A model generated the notes under the pieces. The model was not told the origin of the DNA and made no database searches. It was given only the letters and a program-made list of their open reading frames with translations. The position numbers and the translations under genes are program-made. DNA of 64,000 nt from Toxorhynchites rutilus septentrionalis (taxonomy: Eukaryota > Arthropoda > Insecta > Diptera > Culicidae): NCBI RefSeq assembly GCF_029784135.1, contig NC_073746.1:77452704-77516703 (forward strand), read 5' to 3'. Every line of letters begins with the position of its first letter. Position 1 is the first letter of the stretch. Shown here piece by piece: positions 44,004 through 56,300 of the stretch.

Positions 44004-44560
44004 CTGGATTCGGATATGCGTCGTTCGTTGCAGCGTTCAAACGGAACGTGATTGGAATCTCGAATCCCAAAGTCAGCCGGGAGAAAAGCGAAAAAATCTC
44101 CAATAATTTACATACTGATCCCGGCAATAAATAAAAAAACAACAGCAGTTGGTCCGAAGATGTCAGTCGTCCAACTGCGTGCCGGTAAGCGGCAACCGAA
44201 AGGTGAGATTGAAACCGACAGCGGGCTTGGAACTAGGACGGCAGCAGCAGGGTGGATCGAAGGGATCGACGGTGGATCGCTCCGTCGTCGCCGTTGTCAA
44301 CGTGCGTCGGTATTGCGACAATCGATTTGACGCGGATTCAATTGCATCATTGCTACCATCCTGGCCCCCACATCGGAAGATATTCTTCTGCTTCTTGATA
44401 TTGTGGGAATGTGGGAGGGAGCTGCATGGTGTTGTACGGTGGCGGCATTATGCGGAATATGTCACCATTGTCTTTACTCTGTTCTTGGATGAGCGATATT
44501 TGCTTGTTGGGTTTGTGATAGTTCCGATTTATGGTTGCTAGAGGAAGTTGATGAATGGAA

Positions 44561-46820
44561 TAATTTTCATTAGATATTCGTATCGCGCGTGTATTTAGTT
44601 ACTAGTTGCAAAGATTATATTTAAAAATATTTGAGTATTATACAACTTCATCGCGACGAAAGAGTAGTTCCATGTCATAAAATATCCTTCGCATCAGAGC
44701 ACAAGAATTCAGCAGATGCGTTTACAAACATAGATCGTATTCAAGCACACCTGGAAGCATTCGATGGTGAAAAATCAGTGCGTTACTTTTATCAGGTAAT
44801 ATTTTGAATGATCATTGAAAATTTGAAATAATTTCGAAAATTGTAACAATGGACCCGGTTGAGTCAAGAAGTAAAAGTGTCCCAAACTAAATCACCAGCT
44901 CTATAGAAAATATTTTATAGTGGACCAAATAAGATATTTCAACAACCTTATTGAATCTCTGTATGATTCACCGAAATCCAATTCGAATTTATTCGAACTT
45001 TTTCTCAAAGGTTTTAAAAAAATTAAATAATTTTTTCACACCATAGCATTGATTTACGGGCAGAGACGCATACAACCCTCGGGTTTCGCGGTTTATTGTA
45101 TTCGTGGAGGCCCTTCAGACATTTATCTGGAAAGGTACACAATTTTCGTTATTTTTGGTACAGATTACAGATTGTCGTCAAAAAGTACAGATTGGTACTG
45201 ATTTTTTCCGCGTGTGAAATTTCTATCGTAAATTTTATTGAATGATAGAATGCGATCTAAATTTAGAAAGACTATGTATAATCATCATCAAACACACGAG
45301 TGATTTGAGGCTAGCAAATGTTTATGTACATAGAATTCGACTTTTGTATTTGTAATAAGTAAATCTAGATATAAAATTAGTAAGTAAATATAATATTTTG
45401 TAGTAAATAAATAAGTATTTTTTCATATTTCGTGATTTTTCTCTACAATGACAGATTTTTTTAATAAAAAGTACAGATGGAAAAGATTTTTTTTTCCCTT
45501 CTGGTACAGATGAAAATGTGGAAACACTGATGAAGTGTACCCCAGATCCTAACACCTATGGATAAGATGATAGGGTTTGTTAGGGTTGCTGTTGATAAGG
45601 TTTGGGGCACTTTTTACATGTTTATCCTGCCAGGTCTTTTGTCGATAATCGATAATTGTAATAAGCTGTTCCTTCATCAATGGATATTTACGGATAGTGA
45701 CCGACACACAAATCGGGAAACTTCTATTGAAGGATGTCAAAACAATGTTAGAAAATAAGTCTGAGCTCCTTCGTCTGCCAACGCCTCGCCGGGATAGTAT
45801 CAGAAACAAAGCAGGTGTGTCTCGGGAATTTGTTGCTGTTGAATTAATGCATGTATTTCCACCCACGTTGAACATTTGGACATTCGTAATCATGGAATAA
45901 TTCAAGAACATTTTACCTTTCACAAAGTATTTTTTTTTTTCAATATTGAAATTTCATTATTATTCTAAAATTCATATCTACATTTTTGTGAGATTGCCGC
46001 TCACTGTACGTCAAACATTGGTCAATTGAATGGGTTTTCAAATGAAAATATGCAAAAAAAAGTTGAAGTAGGTGGGGGAGTGTTGTGAGGTATAAATAAT
46101 AAATTAAATTTTTGAGTAAGTTTTTTCAACAGTACACTCACAATTTGATTTTTCTCAAATAGTTGATCAACATTCCAACAACTTTGTCGAACATTATATT
46201 TTAATCAGACATCCGCATTTTGAGAAATTTTTGAAAGAAAGATTAATGATTTTGAATAGGCCCTTTGAAAAAATCTGTAGTAATTTAAATTGGTCATATG
46301 ATAATGAAAATTGCGATTTAAGGTAGTTTCCATCGTGTGTATCAAGTTTTAAAAAAGTCGCGTCAACATTTGCGTTTTTTTTCGGTTGATTTGGCGTGGG
46401 AGTGCTCTATCTAAAGACAAAAGATATTTTTCGTGTCGTGAAAAAAAATAATCAATAAACGTTTCTGGCATGAAAGCTGTTTCACTGATGGAAATATCAC
46501 CCGATCAAATTTGAACCACACTTGTTAAAAGTAAAACATTTTTCCCGGAGTTAAGCTGAAACGAAATATGTAGAAATAATTAAAAATGCATCCTTTCTTG
46601 ACGTTCTCTACATCTGGCACTGGGTACTCAACTCAATGAATCGGACTTACAATTATAACCTCTGAGTCGTTTTCAACCAATGAAAAGCTTACATAAATGA
46701 TGAAGAAAATAACATTACAAACAAAAATAATATTCTCATTAATTTATTTTAATGCATGTTAAAACTTCATGAAATCTATGTATTAAACCTTATTAAACCA
46801 TATTTTTACTCCGCAATATT
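44561..46820. other. unassigned, AT-rich
   Basis: Several AAGTACAGAT.G / GGTACAGATT motifs occur at 45160-45510. Two overlapping frames on opposite strands at 45549-45923 have no recognisable domain. Nothing else is supported. Confidence 0.3.
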
Positions 46821-49268
46821 AGGGTAAATGATCTTGGTTTGTCCAATTTAGGATGTTTTCACGCGACTAATAAATGCAAATCGATTTTTCTTCATGAAAA
46901 TCATATATAATCAAGACGAGTTTGGGTTTGTTGAAAAGCCCTAAGTCTCTAGTTCTTAATTCTACCATAAGGCGTTGAAATTATTCAAATATTTATGTTT
47001 TTTAACGATTTTCCTCAAAGAGAAATTATGATCATGGTTCGTCCGGAAAATGATCATGGTTTGTCCAGTTTTAGAAAATATAATTTTTGAATGAAAAACT
47101 ATAGGAGGTTGTGTCCAAGATACGACCGCATTGTTGACGTAGAACTACGCTGTTATTTTATATAAGTCGCTTGTTTATACCTTCGGATTTTAGAAACAAC
47201 TGCTTAGTAGAATAATCTATGAAATGATTTTTTCATTGTAGAATCAGTTGACGATAATTGATTGATGATTCATTCTTGCCCTCGCAAAACAATCGTATGT
47301 CGCAATTTATTTCATGTCAATGCATTGAAAATTTACCTGGAAGGCTATTCCGGTGGCCTTTTTCGAAATTGACATAGACTCGGCTACAGTCGATTATATA
47401 CATGTTGCACCAGCACCATTATTCCATATCTCATAACTACATCAATATATCTTTGGCACCGCATGTAAACAACAACAATGACAACACTTGCAAGTGTAAA
47501 ATATCATGTTACATGTTATTTAGTATTGCCTCAAAGGAATCGCACCTCTAGATATCGTTCGTACAAACTAAGCGTAAACCAAGCGCCAAACAAGCGTTCA
47601 CCATAGCATGTATACAGAGCCATACATTGGTGGCTTGAAACTACTAGGAATATAAACATTTCTCATCATTTTGCGCTATTCTCAAAAGAAACGCTTCGGT
47701 TAATATTACTGGTCTCGAAAAGAGTTGCATTACTTTCTCATGCTCGAGAGAAGCGCAGCTGTCACCCTTAGTGGAGGAAGTTTTGCTACTGGCAAGCAAA
47801 ACCTAATCACATACAAAATTCCAGAACATTTACTTTCTTGATGACTAAACAAGACTCTTTTTGTTAATAGCAACCTCGAAAACAGTAGCAATGCTTCATT
47901 ATGATCAATATTAGCACAAATGCAATCCTAGTTGAAGGCAGTTTTTCGACTGGCACGCGAACCCAAATAACTTATAACATTCCAGTAAGACATTCAAGAT
48001 GCTTGGTATTCCCAAATAATTTTTTGGTGCACAACCTTAACGTCTGCTTCGCCATAACGTCAGTTTAATGCATAGATGCATTCTCAAAGGCACCAAAGAA
48101 GCCCTTATGAAGACGGAAAATAAACAATGTTAACTGCTTGGAAAAAGACTGAATTATGCCACACAGCTTGTACTCTGCTGTAACACCCTTCGATGCGAAT
48201 TCGCTGATGAGTTTGTCAAAAGTTTGCCTCAGCGAGATCCACTGTTTATACTCGCGGCAAGTATTCCCCTTCATTCTTCTTCTTTTCCTTCGTTCACGGA
48301 GACTTTAAATCCTACGATTTCCCCTCCGTTGGTCGTCGATAAGTTGCTCGTTATTGATAGCTCTGTTCGGGAATGCACTCAAATGGACAGAACAAATGTA
48401 TGGGAAAATGGAAACGCCTCAAGTTTTCATGAATTTTAACCATTTACAAACCAGGGGATTCTAATGTATAGCATATTAAACAAATCTTACGGAATTTCCG
48501 ATTCGTTTAGTATGTGAATCGCCAAAATCCGTTCGCGGCAAAAATAGTTATTAACGTTAACTTTATTTCATAAAAACGTGACCTGTTTTCTGATTTGACA
48601 CCCTTAATGAAAGACGTAGTTCTACGTCAAAAAATCGAATTTAGAAGTACATGTTGCATTTCTCATTGCTTTAGTTTACTGTCATCATATTGATCCATTC
48701 ATAACCTAAGCTTTCTTCAGAATACTGTCTTTTCTTGGGCATTTTAAAAGTGTTCACCTCAACACACTCAACACAGAGACACTTTATTTCTGCTATGCGC
48801 GGAGGTCACTATAACCAAAATGCAGCGCGACAAGCGGTTGCCATAGTTATCATGTGGACAAAACAACATTAATAAATCGGACAACTCATGATCAGAATTG
48901 AGGTCATCGCAATGCATTAATTACATAGTTTAGCCAAGTAAATCTTATACAAATGGTGTGCAAGCATGATGTTTACAATATTGGTAAGTGTTATAATCCA
49001 GAAAAGGTCTGAATGCATACCAAATAATCATCTGGTGATTGATTGAGAGTTAGCTCAGATGAGGGGCGCATTGACACCAATAGAAGGTGGAATTATAATC
49101 CTTCAAAACATGTGAATTCGTTAAAATATACTATAAAACATAATTTTATTTATATGTTTTGAAACATTCGAATACCTGATTTGACACGGGTGCGCTGAAT
49201 TAGAGCATTCAAAAAATTGAACAAACTAAGATCATATTTTCGACTGGACAAACCAAAATCATTTACCT
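46821..49268. mobile_element. candidate inverted-repeat DNA element carrying a family C insertion
   Basis: AGGGTAAATGATCTTGGTTT at 46821 and the complement of AGGTAAATGATTTTGGTTTG ending at 49268 are inverted, about 24 bp with few differences. The internal motif GATCATGGTT.GTCC is repeated near 47030 and 47055. No transposase was recognised. The family C block at 47146-48635 is additional to it. A target duplication could not be fixed (ATTA / TTAT at the ends). Confidence 0.55.
47146..48635 (+). repeat. dispersed element (family C), best-bounded copy
   Basis: The ends are TTGACGTAGAACTACG at 47146 and CGTAGTTCTACGTCAA at 48635, inverted to each other. It matches 61460-63182 over most of its length (for example GCACCGCATG.AAACAACAAC, CGAGAGAAGCGCAGCTGTCA, CAAATGTATGGGAAAATGGA). 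The minus strand has a gag-like piece, FDKLISEFASKGVTAEYKLC, at about 48170-48235. Compared with copy 3 it lacks about 460 bp at 48228. Confidence 0.7.
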
Positions 49269-49579
49269 TATAACGATGCAAAACGCGTTAAACGTCACGT
49301 TTTCTTTGTTTGTTTTCAGGTACGAATATTGCCCAAAGTGGAACAGGTTTAATTCATGGCGTCACGAATCATGGCGAGTATTCAAAATAAATTAATGTAT
49401 CAAAGTCTTCCGAAATTTTCCATTTTGTTATAAAATTCAATATTTTCGTATTAAATAATTAAGAAAAACTGGAAGACAGTAAAGAAATAAAATGCTGATT
49501 AAATCGATTATTTCTGTGGTTCTGTGACCCCTTTAACGTCGTCTGACATCAAACAACCTCAACCTGAAAAATCAGTAGA
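49269..49579. other. unassigned
   Basis: No feature was recognised. Confidence 0.3.
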
Positions 49580-50590
49580 ATGCTGGATAATCTTCGTCCC
49601 GACAGATTCGGATTTGTTCTGAGATTTGCATGTATTTGCAATACCAATTTCCTCAGACACCTTGGCCCCGAAGTCTGTGTTGGGGAAACACAATTCAGCC
49701 GGAACAAAAATGCCTCCGACTTGCATGGATTTGCAATGCCAATTTCCTTACGCTCCATGAATTTGAAGTCTGTGTTAGGGAAACACATTTCAGTCGGAAC
49801 AGAAATACCCCCGCCCTTCATGTATTTGCAATGCCGATTTCTTTAACGCTGCTTGGTTTTGAAGTCTGTGTTAGGGAACACATTTCGGTGAGAACAAAAG
49901 TCCCCATACTTTCATGTATTTACAATGCCGATTTCCCCAAGGCTGCTTGGTTTTGATGGCTGTGTTGGGGAAACCGTAAATCGGGCCAATCAAAACGAGG
50001 TAGTTAGGGCGTTTAGATAACGCTTAACATTTTACAGTTATTCAATTGTTTATCTAATATTTTTTTTAAATTTAAATCGTTTATTTTTACAGGCTCAGTT
50101 ACATAGGTTTAAAGGAGCCGAACTCCTTACTGTATTGTTACTAGTATATATACATTTTTCCTTAATTCTAATATTAATAATATAGGAAACCGATTACTCG
50201 CGGTCGACTCGAGTTTAGAAGGGTTACATATTTTCTTCAGGAAAAGGAGGGGATATGAGGATATATTGACAATGATCACACTCACACTCTCAATCACACT
50301 CATCACACTCAATTCTTAAACCTATCTTATATCTAATATGTATTTACATTTCATCTTATTCTTAAGAAGGGATCCGATCTCTTTGTTTAACTAATGAAAA
50401 ATAATATTTTATTAATTGCGATAGAAGCGTAGAAATATTCCGTATCAATTGATGCAAACATCTTTCCGATCCAGTAAGAAATGTTCAAGTTAGAAGCATT
50501 CGGAATCTTTCATTTTTTCCTGCATGTTCTGTGTTTCGATTTTCATTTTACCCCCCATATACTCCGGTTAGACGTAGTCCCACGTAAAAA
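49580..50590 (+). repeat. dispersed element (family F), copy 1, with a tandem array and an insertion
   Basis: 49600-49985 holds about four diverged units of roughly 100 bp (CATGTATTTGCAATGCC.ATT, GAAGTCTGTGTTAGGGAAAC). After it comes CGTAAATCGGGCCAATCAAA and a tail ending near GACGTAGTCCCACGT at 50572. The same sequence lies inverted at 59220-59660. An extra 324 bp at 50059-50382 is a retrotransposon 3' end. Confidence 0.75.
50059..50382 (-). mobile_element. 3' end of an I-superfamily element, 5'-truncated insertion
   Basis: Flanked by TTGTTTATCTAAT (50046-50058) and TTGTTTAACTAAT (50383-50395), a 13-bp duplication with one difference. The minus strand carries CTCGAGTCGACCGCGAGTAA and TCGG, the 3' UTR motif of the two elements at 9.5-20.8 kb, and ends in A's. 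The inverted paralogue near 59412-59440 lacks the insertion. A candidate polyadenylation-like AATAAA lies near the tail. Confidence 0.82.
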
Positions 50591-50599
50591 CTAATAATT

Positions 50600-51330
50600 T
50601 GAACCATCCTTGTTCGATTACGACCATGAGTTTGTCTGGACCGCAAATACGCCGTTCAAACCATTTCCGTAAATGCTTGAATTGCTTGATTTTAAGCCAG
50701 CAATAGTGGCGATTGCCACTTTAAAATCAATACATTTGCATTGGAGAATCTGAATTTGATCAGCTTCGAAGTATTTTTGGGGTCATTGTCTTACTGAAAA
50801 CCCCGCCCCTGTGGAATGTCTTTGTTGGCTTAAGGGAGCATATTGGCTTTCTACAATTTTGAATGCAGCTCCAGTTCAGCGTATTGGACCGAACCTGTTT
50901 TATTGAAGCAACCAAAATAAATTTCCCATCAATAATAAATTTCTTACATATGAGAGATTACCATGAAGTTAACCATGAGCATTGAAATTCACTATTTTAG
51001 GATGTATGGTTGTCCGATGAAGATAAACTGAATTTACTTTCATCAGATTCCGTAATATTCTCCCAATCGGACCATGACTCACGTTAGAATTATTTGTTGA
51101 GACTCATGCGAGATTTACGATCCTTAATGGATATCAGAGCTTCTCGGATCGATGGGTGAACAGTTGTGCATCACAGACTTGGACAGTTCGGGAGCTCAAA
51201 CCTCTTTCCAGCTCAAAATGTAGTTACACGTTCCTTGTTCCATCTCAAAATATCATGAACATTTTTCGATTGTAAAGTTCTGATTTGTGCAACAATTCGG
51301 TTCTTGGAATGAATAAACTAATTCTGCCAA
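50600..51330 (-). pseudogene. Tc1-type transposase pseudogene
   Basis: Minus-strand pieces are ERGLSSRTVQ near 51200 (N-terminal), ESDESKFSLSSSDNHTS near 51030 (first Asp), then DIPQGRGFQ, a stop, and DNDPKNTSKLIKF near 50800 (second Asp), NVLILKWQSPL near 50740 and ERRICG near 50660. The order and motifs match Tc1 transposases (SDESKFNL, QQDNDPKHTSK, WPAQSPDLNPIE, LKRRI). The SPDLNPIE part holding the last acidic residue is degraded. Many stops. Inverted repeats were not found. Confidence 0.75.
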
Positions 51331-51406
51331 AAACTTCTACTGAATTCACACGAAAAAATGTCCTGAGCTAAACAATTTTCCGCGATGTTACAGGAATATT
51401 ATATTA

Positions 51407-51502
51407 ATAGCCATACACAAACCCAACAAGCCAGCCTACGACCACAATTTTTACAAGCTAAATGCAATGCTGCTCTGTAACCGGAAGTTGCTGAAGAAAA
51501 TA
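51407..51502 (+). pseudogene. isolated RT fragment of an I-superfamily ORF2
   Basis: One frame of about 31 codons reads IAIHKPNKPAYDHNFYKLNA and MLLCNRKLLKKI. It closely resembles 13016-13110 of the inner element (IAIRKPNKPACDHNSYRPIA). It lies outside any larger recognisable element. Confidence 0.75.
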
Positions 51503-52134
51503 CACTCGACAAAACAGTGTAGAAACATTTGGAAACATTGTGATTTTTGAGTTGTTTTTTAAAGGCTGCAACTTCGTGAAAGATCTACGTAAGAAGGTTC
51601 CTCTAAATATAGATATATTTTATACATAATTTTGAAAATGTAGGTTTCTAGTATACTGAAAGTATGCAGTCTGCGGGGCCTCTAACACAATTTTTCGCTA
51701 ACTAATTCAATAGAAAATCCAAGCAAACTTTTTAAACAGCTTTCGTTTTATTCCTAGATCATTCCTTTAGGACCTTCTAATAAAGAGATATTTTTGATTG
51801 AAAAAAAGGTACGAGTATTTCAATCCGATGGCACAAGCCAATCAAAACTAAAAAACTCTCATGTGTAAGCAGGAGCAGGAATTTATCCATCACCTGCTTG
51901 AACTTCTCGTCTGGCTTTTGAATTGCCCAGAAAAAAAAACAACGTGAAACATCAGCGAGCCAGAGCTGCGGAGTTCAATAAGCCATCTGTGAACAGCTTT
52001 TTCTTTCTGTTGAAATACATGAATTTGTTTGCTTTTTTATCATTCAACATATGAGCAATCCAATTGTACACAATTTGCAAATATCTCTCCTATCTCCTCT
52101 CTCCCCTTTTAAAGCGCCCAGGTAGTATATAGGT
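51503..52134. other. unassigned
   Basis: No feature was recognised. Confidence 0.3.
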
Positions 52135-52434
52135 AAGGGGTGACCAAAAGGTAGTCCGCGGTCTACCGGTCGCCTGCGAAGGTATTCCTAGGCGCCCCAC
52201 GAATGGTCTAGGATAGTGTCACCTCCAAACGCAGTGAATTGATTATCCCTTCATCATTTGCCGTTATCATTTTGTAAGGTGTCTATACTAACATCAACAA
52301 AACATATTAGTTGTAAGAGTATATATTTCATCGATAATACTTCCCGTTTAAGGAAGAACATCGGTCTGGAAGATAAAAAATATCGATATTTTTGCATTGT
52401 TGGGAGGCATGCTCAGCACCCAGAATGTTGTCCT

Positions 52435-52590
52435 AAAAGGGTTTTTCGATATTTGATTTCGTTGGAATGTTAAAGCCAAAAGTATGAGATCACCTCAATA
52501 GATATAGTATTGCTGTACGAATTTTAAAACTCGTTTTTCTCGAAACCATGTTTTTTTAGTAGGTGGTCTCGATATCTCAGGATCTACATT
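52435..52590 (+). repeat. dispersed repeat (family D), copy 2
   Basis: Matches 40210-40365: GATATAGTATTGCTGTACGA, GTTTTTCTCGAAACCATGTT and TCGATATCTCAGGATCTAC in order. Confidence 0.75.
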
Positions 52591-53354
52591 CCTAACATAA
52601 AAATAACTAAAATTCATTATTTTTCGACCTTCCAGACAGGGCTCCCCCTATTAATTCTTTCAGATTGTTAGTTATTTTATATTTACACATCCAGTTGTTC
52701 GACCTTAACTAGTAATAAAGCAAAAAAAAATCACTAGGACGATTTCAACAATATTTTTTCTAGACATATCATTTGTTAAATGACCAATTAAAAATGCTGG
52801 AAACATCCGGCATGAAGTTTCGAAAATCAATGAAAATAATTTTTTTGAAAAAACTTCGCCTTTGAAGACTGCGAATGCGAGTTTGAATGGTGTATTGTTA
52901 TTTTCATTTCTTGATAAGTTTAGTGAATTGATTGTGTAGATTTCTTGATGAATGATAAATTAGAAAATTCTATAATTGAACATTAGGCTCTATTATATAA
53001 TTCTAGTAGGAGAGAATTTTGTTTGTTAGCTCTATTTTGCTGTTACAAATGAAGTCGGGTGAATGCTCTCGGCATAATTTCTCGAGCTGTTTGGTTTGCT
53101 CGTTGCATCCCTGATATTTCAACGTTTCAAAATATGCACTTCGCAACAGATGACGTTCGAGAAATAACTCGATTCGATAAGATTCTTTCGATTTACAAAA
53201 TATGAAAATTTGCTCGTTGTGATATTTAGAGGGATCGAATCGACTGTTCGATTTACACAATTCAAGTAATTCAATTTACATAATAGGGACCAATATTTAC
53301 GATATATAGTTCTTATACCTCTAGGTAATTGAGGAATATAATAATCATCATGGG

Positions 53355-54389
53355 CAGGGTTGCCAACTATAATTTTCAAAAATGAGGAAGAATGAAAATA
53401 AAAATCAGGATAGCACATATTGGATTGTATGGAAAGTTTGTGCCGATTTTTGGGAAAACAAAAGCATTATCTTTATAGACAGACTTACATTATATCCTCC
53501 CGGAACATGTTTGTTTTCTCGTATAGAGCCATAGAGTTGAAATTTTTACTATTGGGGAATTTTGCAGGGATATGATGGCTGTTTATATCTTTTTCCAAAA
53601 ATCCACAGCATACATACAATAAGTTGAGATCAATATTCAGAATTTATTTGAAATCCATCGTCCATACTTTGGAATCAATTTTTAACTCACCAAATGAGGA
53701 AAGTATATCAGCAGTGGATAATTTGTTGTTTTTTTTTCTAAATTTTTATGATACTTGATTCGATTAACGGAATATTTACTATAGTTTTAGCATAAATGTT
53801 GAACCTGCTTTGAAACTGACGATTTTGTATAACATTTACACAAAATCTTATGATATCGGCTTTGAATTTAAACAGTTTCTCTTGAGTAATATTACACTCC
53901 TAAACGTACTCTTTTATCAATAACTTTGCGACTACTCGTACATACACATCATACAAGTTCATGTTGTTATCTCTTGAATTCGTCAGTTATCAGGTTTCAT
54001 TGAATTATCTAGCACTGTTTTGAAAAGCCTCGAAATATTTGTGCGTAGTGATAACAATTCAGGATTTTTACTTATTCTCTTATTTGGGAAAAACTTATTC
54101 AGTCGATTTGCAACGATTATACATATTCATGAAAAAGTTAGGTACATAATTGTATCAGGAGGATTTAATTTATTGTAAGCGTTATTTACAATCAAGAAAA
54201 CTTTGACAGGAATTCTAGTATATATTTTTTGTGGATAATTTTCATTCCGAAAAGGTAAAAAGTACAAAAATCATGGAAAATCTGGAACATTTCTGAAAAA
54301 TCAGGTAAAACTGAGTGTTTGTCAGGATGTCACGGAACGTGCTAAACAGTCTGGGCAATCCTAAAAAATCAGGAAGTTTGGCATCTCTG
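53355..54389. mobile_element. candidate hAT-like element nested in another (1.0 kb)
   Basis: Ends CAGGGTTGCCAACT at 53355 and the complement of CAGAGATGCCAAACT at 54389. The flanks ATCATGGG (53347-53354) and ATCATAGG (54390-54397) differ at one of eight bases. Interior AT-rich and noncoding, with AAAATCAGG motifs repeated near both ends. Confidence 0.5.
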
Positions 54390-54977
54390 ATCATAGGTGT
54401 ATTTATATGGAAAACAAATGCTTCATGAACATAAAAAATTACAATTTCTTTAAAAAAAAAATAACGATATTGATTGATGAGACATAACAGAAAATATAGT
54501 ATTACTTATCAATTAACAATCGATATTTTTTTTTAATAGAATAATTTATCTTTGGATATTTATTACTATGACCTATGTTTTTCCATTTATTAAACCTACT
54601 ATACTCGAGCAAAAGGTCTCACAGACCGAGAATAAATTGTTTTGAGGAGGCTGCATTAAATGATTTAATAGTTATGAAGGATGTTGAAGAAAAAATATTT
54701 TCTGGAGTTTTTTCATTTAATTATATCTATATTACCTAAACCAATAATGCCTAAAAATACACAATAGTCATAATACAGAGACTCGCATAGATTGTGACAT
54801 CGTGAGCGAGTATACTAGTTATGATTTCGCACGCAAGCAACGGAGGACTAAAACTTTGTTTTAACGTCTGGTACTAAATCAATTTTAAATGACTTTTACA
54901 GGCAACGTTGGCAGACCTAGCATTTGAACAATTAGTCGCCCGTGATGCCCAAAAGTGTGTCCACCCCTGATATAGAT

Positions 54978-55740
54978 GTTCTCTTAATACTTTGAAATTA
55001 TTGTGATAAGTTTTCATTCCTTTCTCTAGAGATGCCGGTTTTACCCGACAGGGTGTCGATCTCATCCGTACTCCCATTTATTTCACATAAAAACATCAAT
55101 TTTTGTAATTTGTCAAAAATCGAGTTCTACTTAAAAAATTATCAAAAGATATTGTAAAATGGTTTATGAAAGGTTGAAGAGAGGTTCTGTAATGATTTGA
55201 AGTCGAAGAAACATGGGAGGTCTTGAAAATACAGGTAGACCTGTTTTTGTGCGGGGGATAGGGACCGCACAAAAAAAAATCGTGCAAAACTTCATCAACA
55301 GCTTTAAAAAATAGTGTTTGCTACACAATTTGAAAAAAAAAATTATGCGATGGATAGGGACCTCAAGAAGATAACCCAAATCCTAATTATTCCATTCGTG
55401 ATCAAACATCGATTTTTTCGCTTTAATAAGCGGTCTACTCAATCGCGCAAATCATAAAATCAACTTTTTGCTCCTTCCAATAAGCTCCGACTGACACCTT
55501 AAAACTAATAAAACAAAGCTGCTGACACAGTCCCTTTGTAGAGCGATGAAATATTTAAATATTAAAGATAGAAAAAAAAACAAAAAATTTAATAGTCGCA
55601 CAAAAAAAATCACATCAGATTCTTGATGTATTTTTTGTGCGATCGAACAACAAAAATCGCATAAAAAAACCTCACAAAAACAGGTTTTGCTTCATGTGGA
55701 AATCCTTAGGGTGTCGGTTGTACTCTGATTAACCCTATTA
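54978..55740. other. unassigned AT-rich DNA
   Basis: Motifs of the type TCGCACAAAAAAAAT / TTTTTGTGCG occur several times at 55240-55680, some inverted to each other. No element ends could be fixed. Confidence 0.35.
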
Positions 55741-55744
55741 TTTT

Positions 55745-56300
55745 TTTTTGTCTTTATTTAAGAGACTTTCAGCTTTCAGTCCGTCAATGAAAACAAAAAC
55801 AAACCTCCATATGGCGAATCAGGAACATCGGAAGCTACAAAGATAACGCTTATCGGTCATTATCATTCGTCTCGGTGTCAAGATTGGCCTATACGATCAC
55901 CGGTTTGTAGATATTTCCCTTGCAATCTGTGCGTTCTTATCCCCGATGACGATCTTAATGTCCTTACGCGAACAGCTATCGTAGAACCCCCCAACTCCAG
56001 CTAACATACTTCTTTCTCGGTGTCGGGTCTTCCTTCGTGCGGGCAACGTGCATTGATGATTGTAAAACCGGGTTTTCATCCTCTACACACAGCCTCTTGT
56101 GGCTGGGCTCTGCGGCCGCACACCCTCCATATTTTCTTTCAAATTTTTTCTCGGAAAAGCTCGTGCAACGATACCGAAGAGCGAGGTTCAAGCCGGTCCA
56201 GTAGGATACTGTCGCCATCTGGGAAATTCAGTGATGTTCAATCCCAAGTGCCGAGTTTCCAATTCGTCATTTAGGTCGTTACCTTCTTGTTGCGTTCTTT
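55745..56300 (-). pseudogene. LINE endonuclease fragment (RTE/CR1-like or similar)
   Basis: The minus strand, with frame changes, reads MKTRFYNHQC, FYDSCSRKDIKIVIGDKNAQIA and, further on, TNDNDKRYL. DIKIVIGDxNAQI matches the catalytic GDFNA segment of APE endonucleases in LINEs of the craniofacial-development-protein-like group; the Phe of GDFN is Lys here. The segment TNDN.KRLI usually follows it by about 25 residues, as seen. Several stops. Confidence 0.55.

Larger units (their letters stand above)
42541..44560. other. GC-richer stretch with no recognised repeat or gene
   Basis: It contains a G15 run (43064-43078) and (GT)9 (43986-44003). Several overlapping frames on both strands (42937-43416, 43777-44541) have no domain and look like chance openings. 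It resembles 6830-7620, 30136-31990 and 55750-58700 in composition. It could be host noncoding DNA spared from insertion. Confidence 0.35.
52135..54969. mobile_element. candidate hAT-like element (2.8 kb), non-autonomous or decayed
   Basis: Left end AAGGGGTGACC and right end GGACACACCCCTG-like (TGTGTCCACCCCTG) form short imperfect inverted repeats. The flanks ATATAGGT (52127-52134) and ATATAGAT (54970-54977) make an 8-bp duplication with one difference. No transposase domain was identified. A family D repeat (52435-52590) and a second hAT-like element (53355-54389) lie within. Confidence 0.5.

Noticed and set aside
45549..45923. Two overlapping frames on opposite strands (124 and 67 codons)
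   Set aside because: No recognisable family, no second copy, and both orientations equally open. Too weak to call a gene.
50051..50339. TATCTAATAT repeated at 50051 and 50330 as the target duplication of the 3'-end insertion
   Set aside because: The uninterrupted paralogue at 59412-59440 fits a junction at 50058/50396 with the 13-bp duplication TTGTTTA.CTAAT instead.
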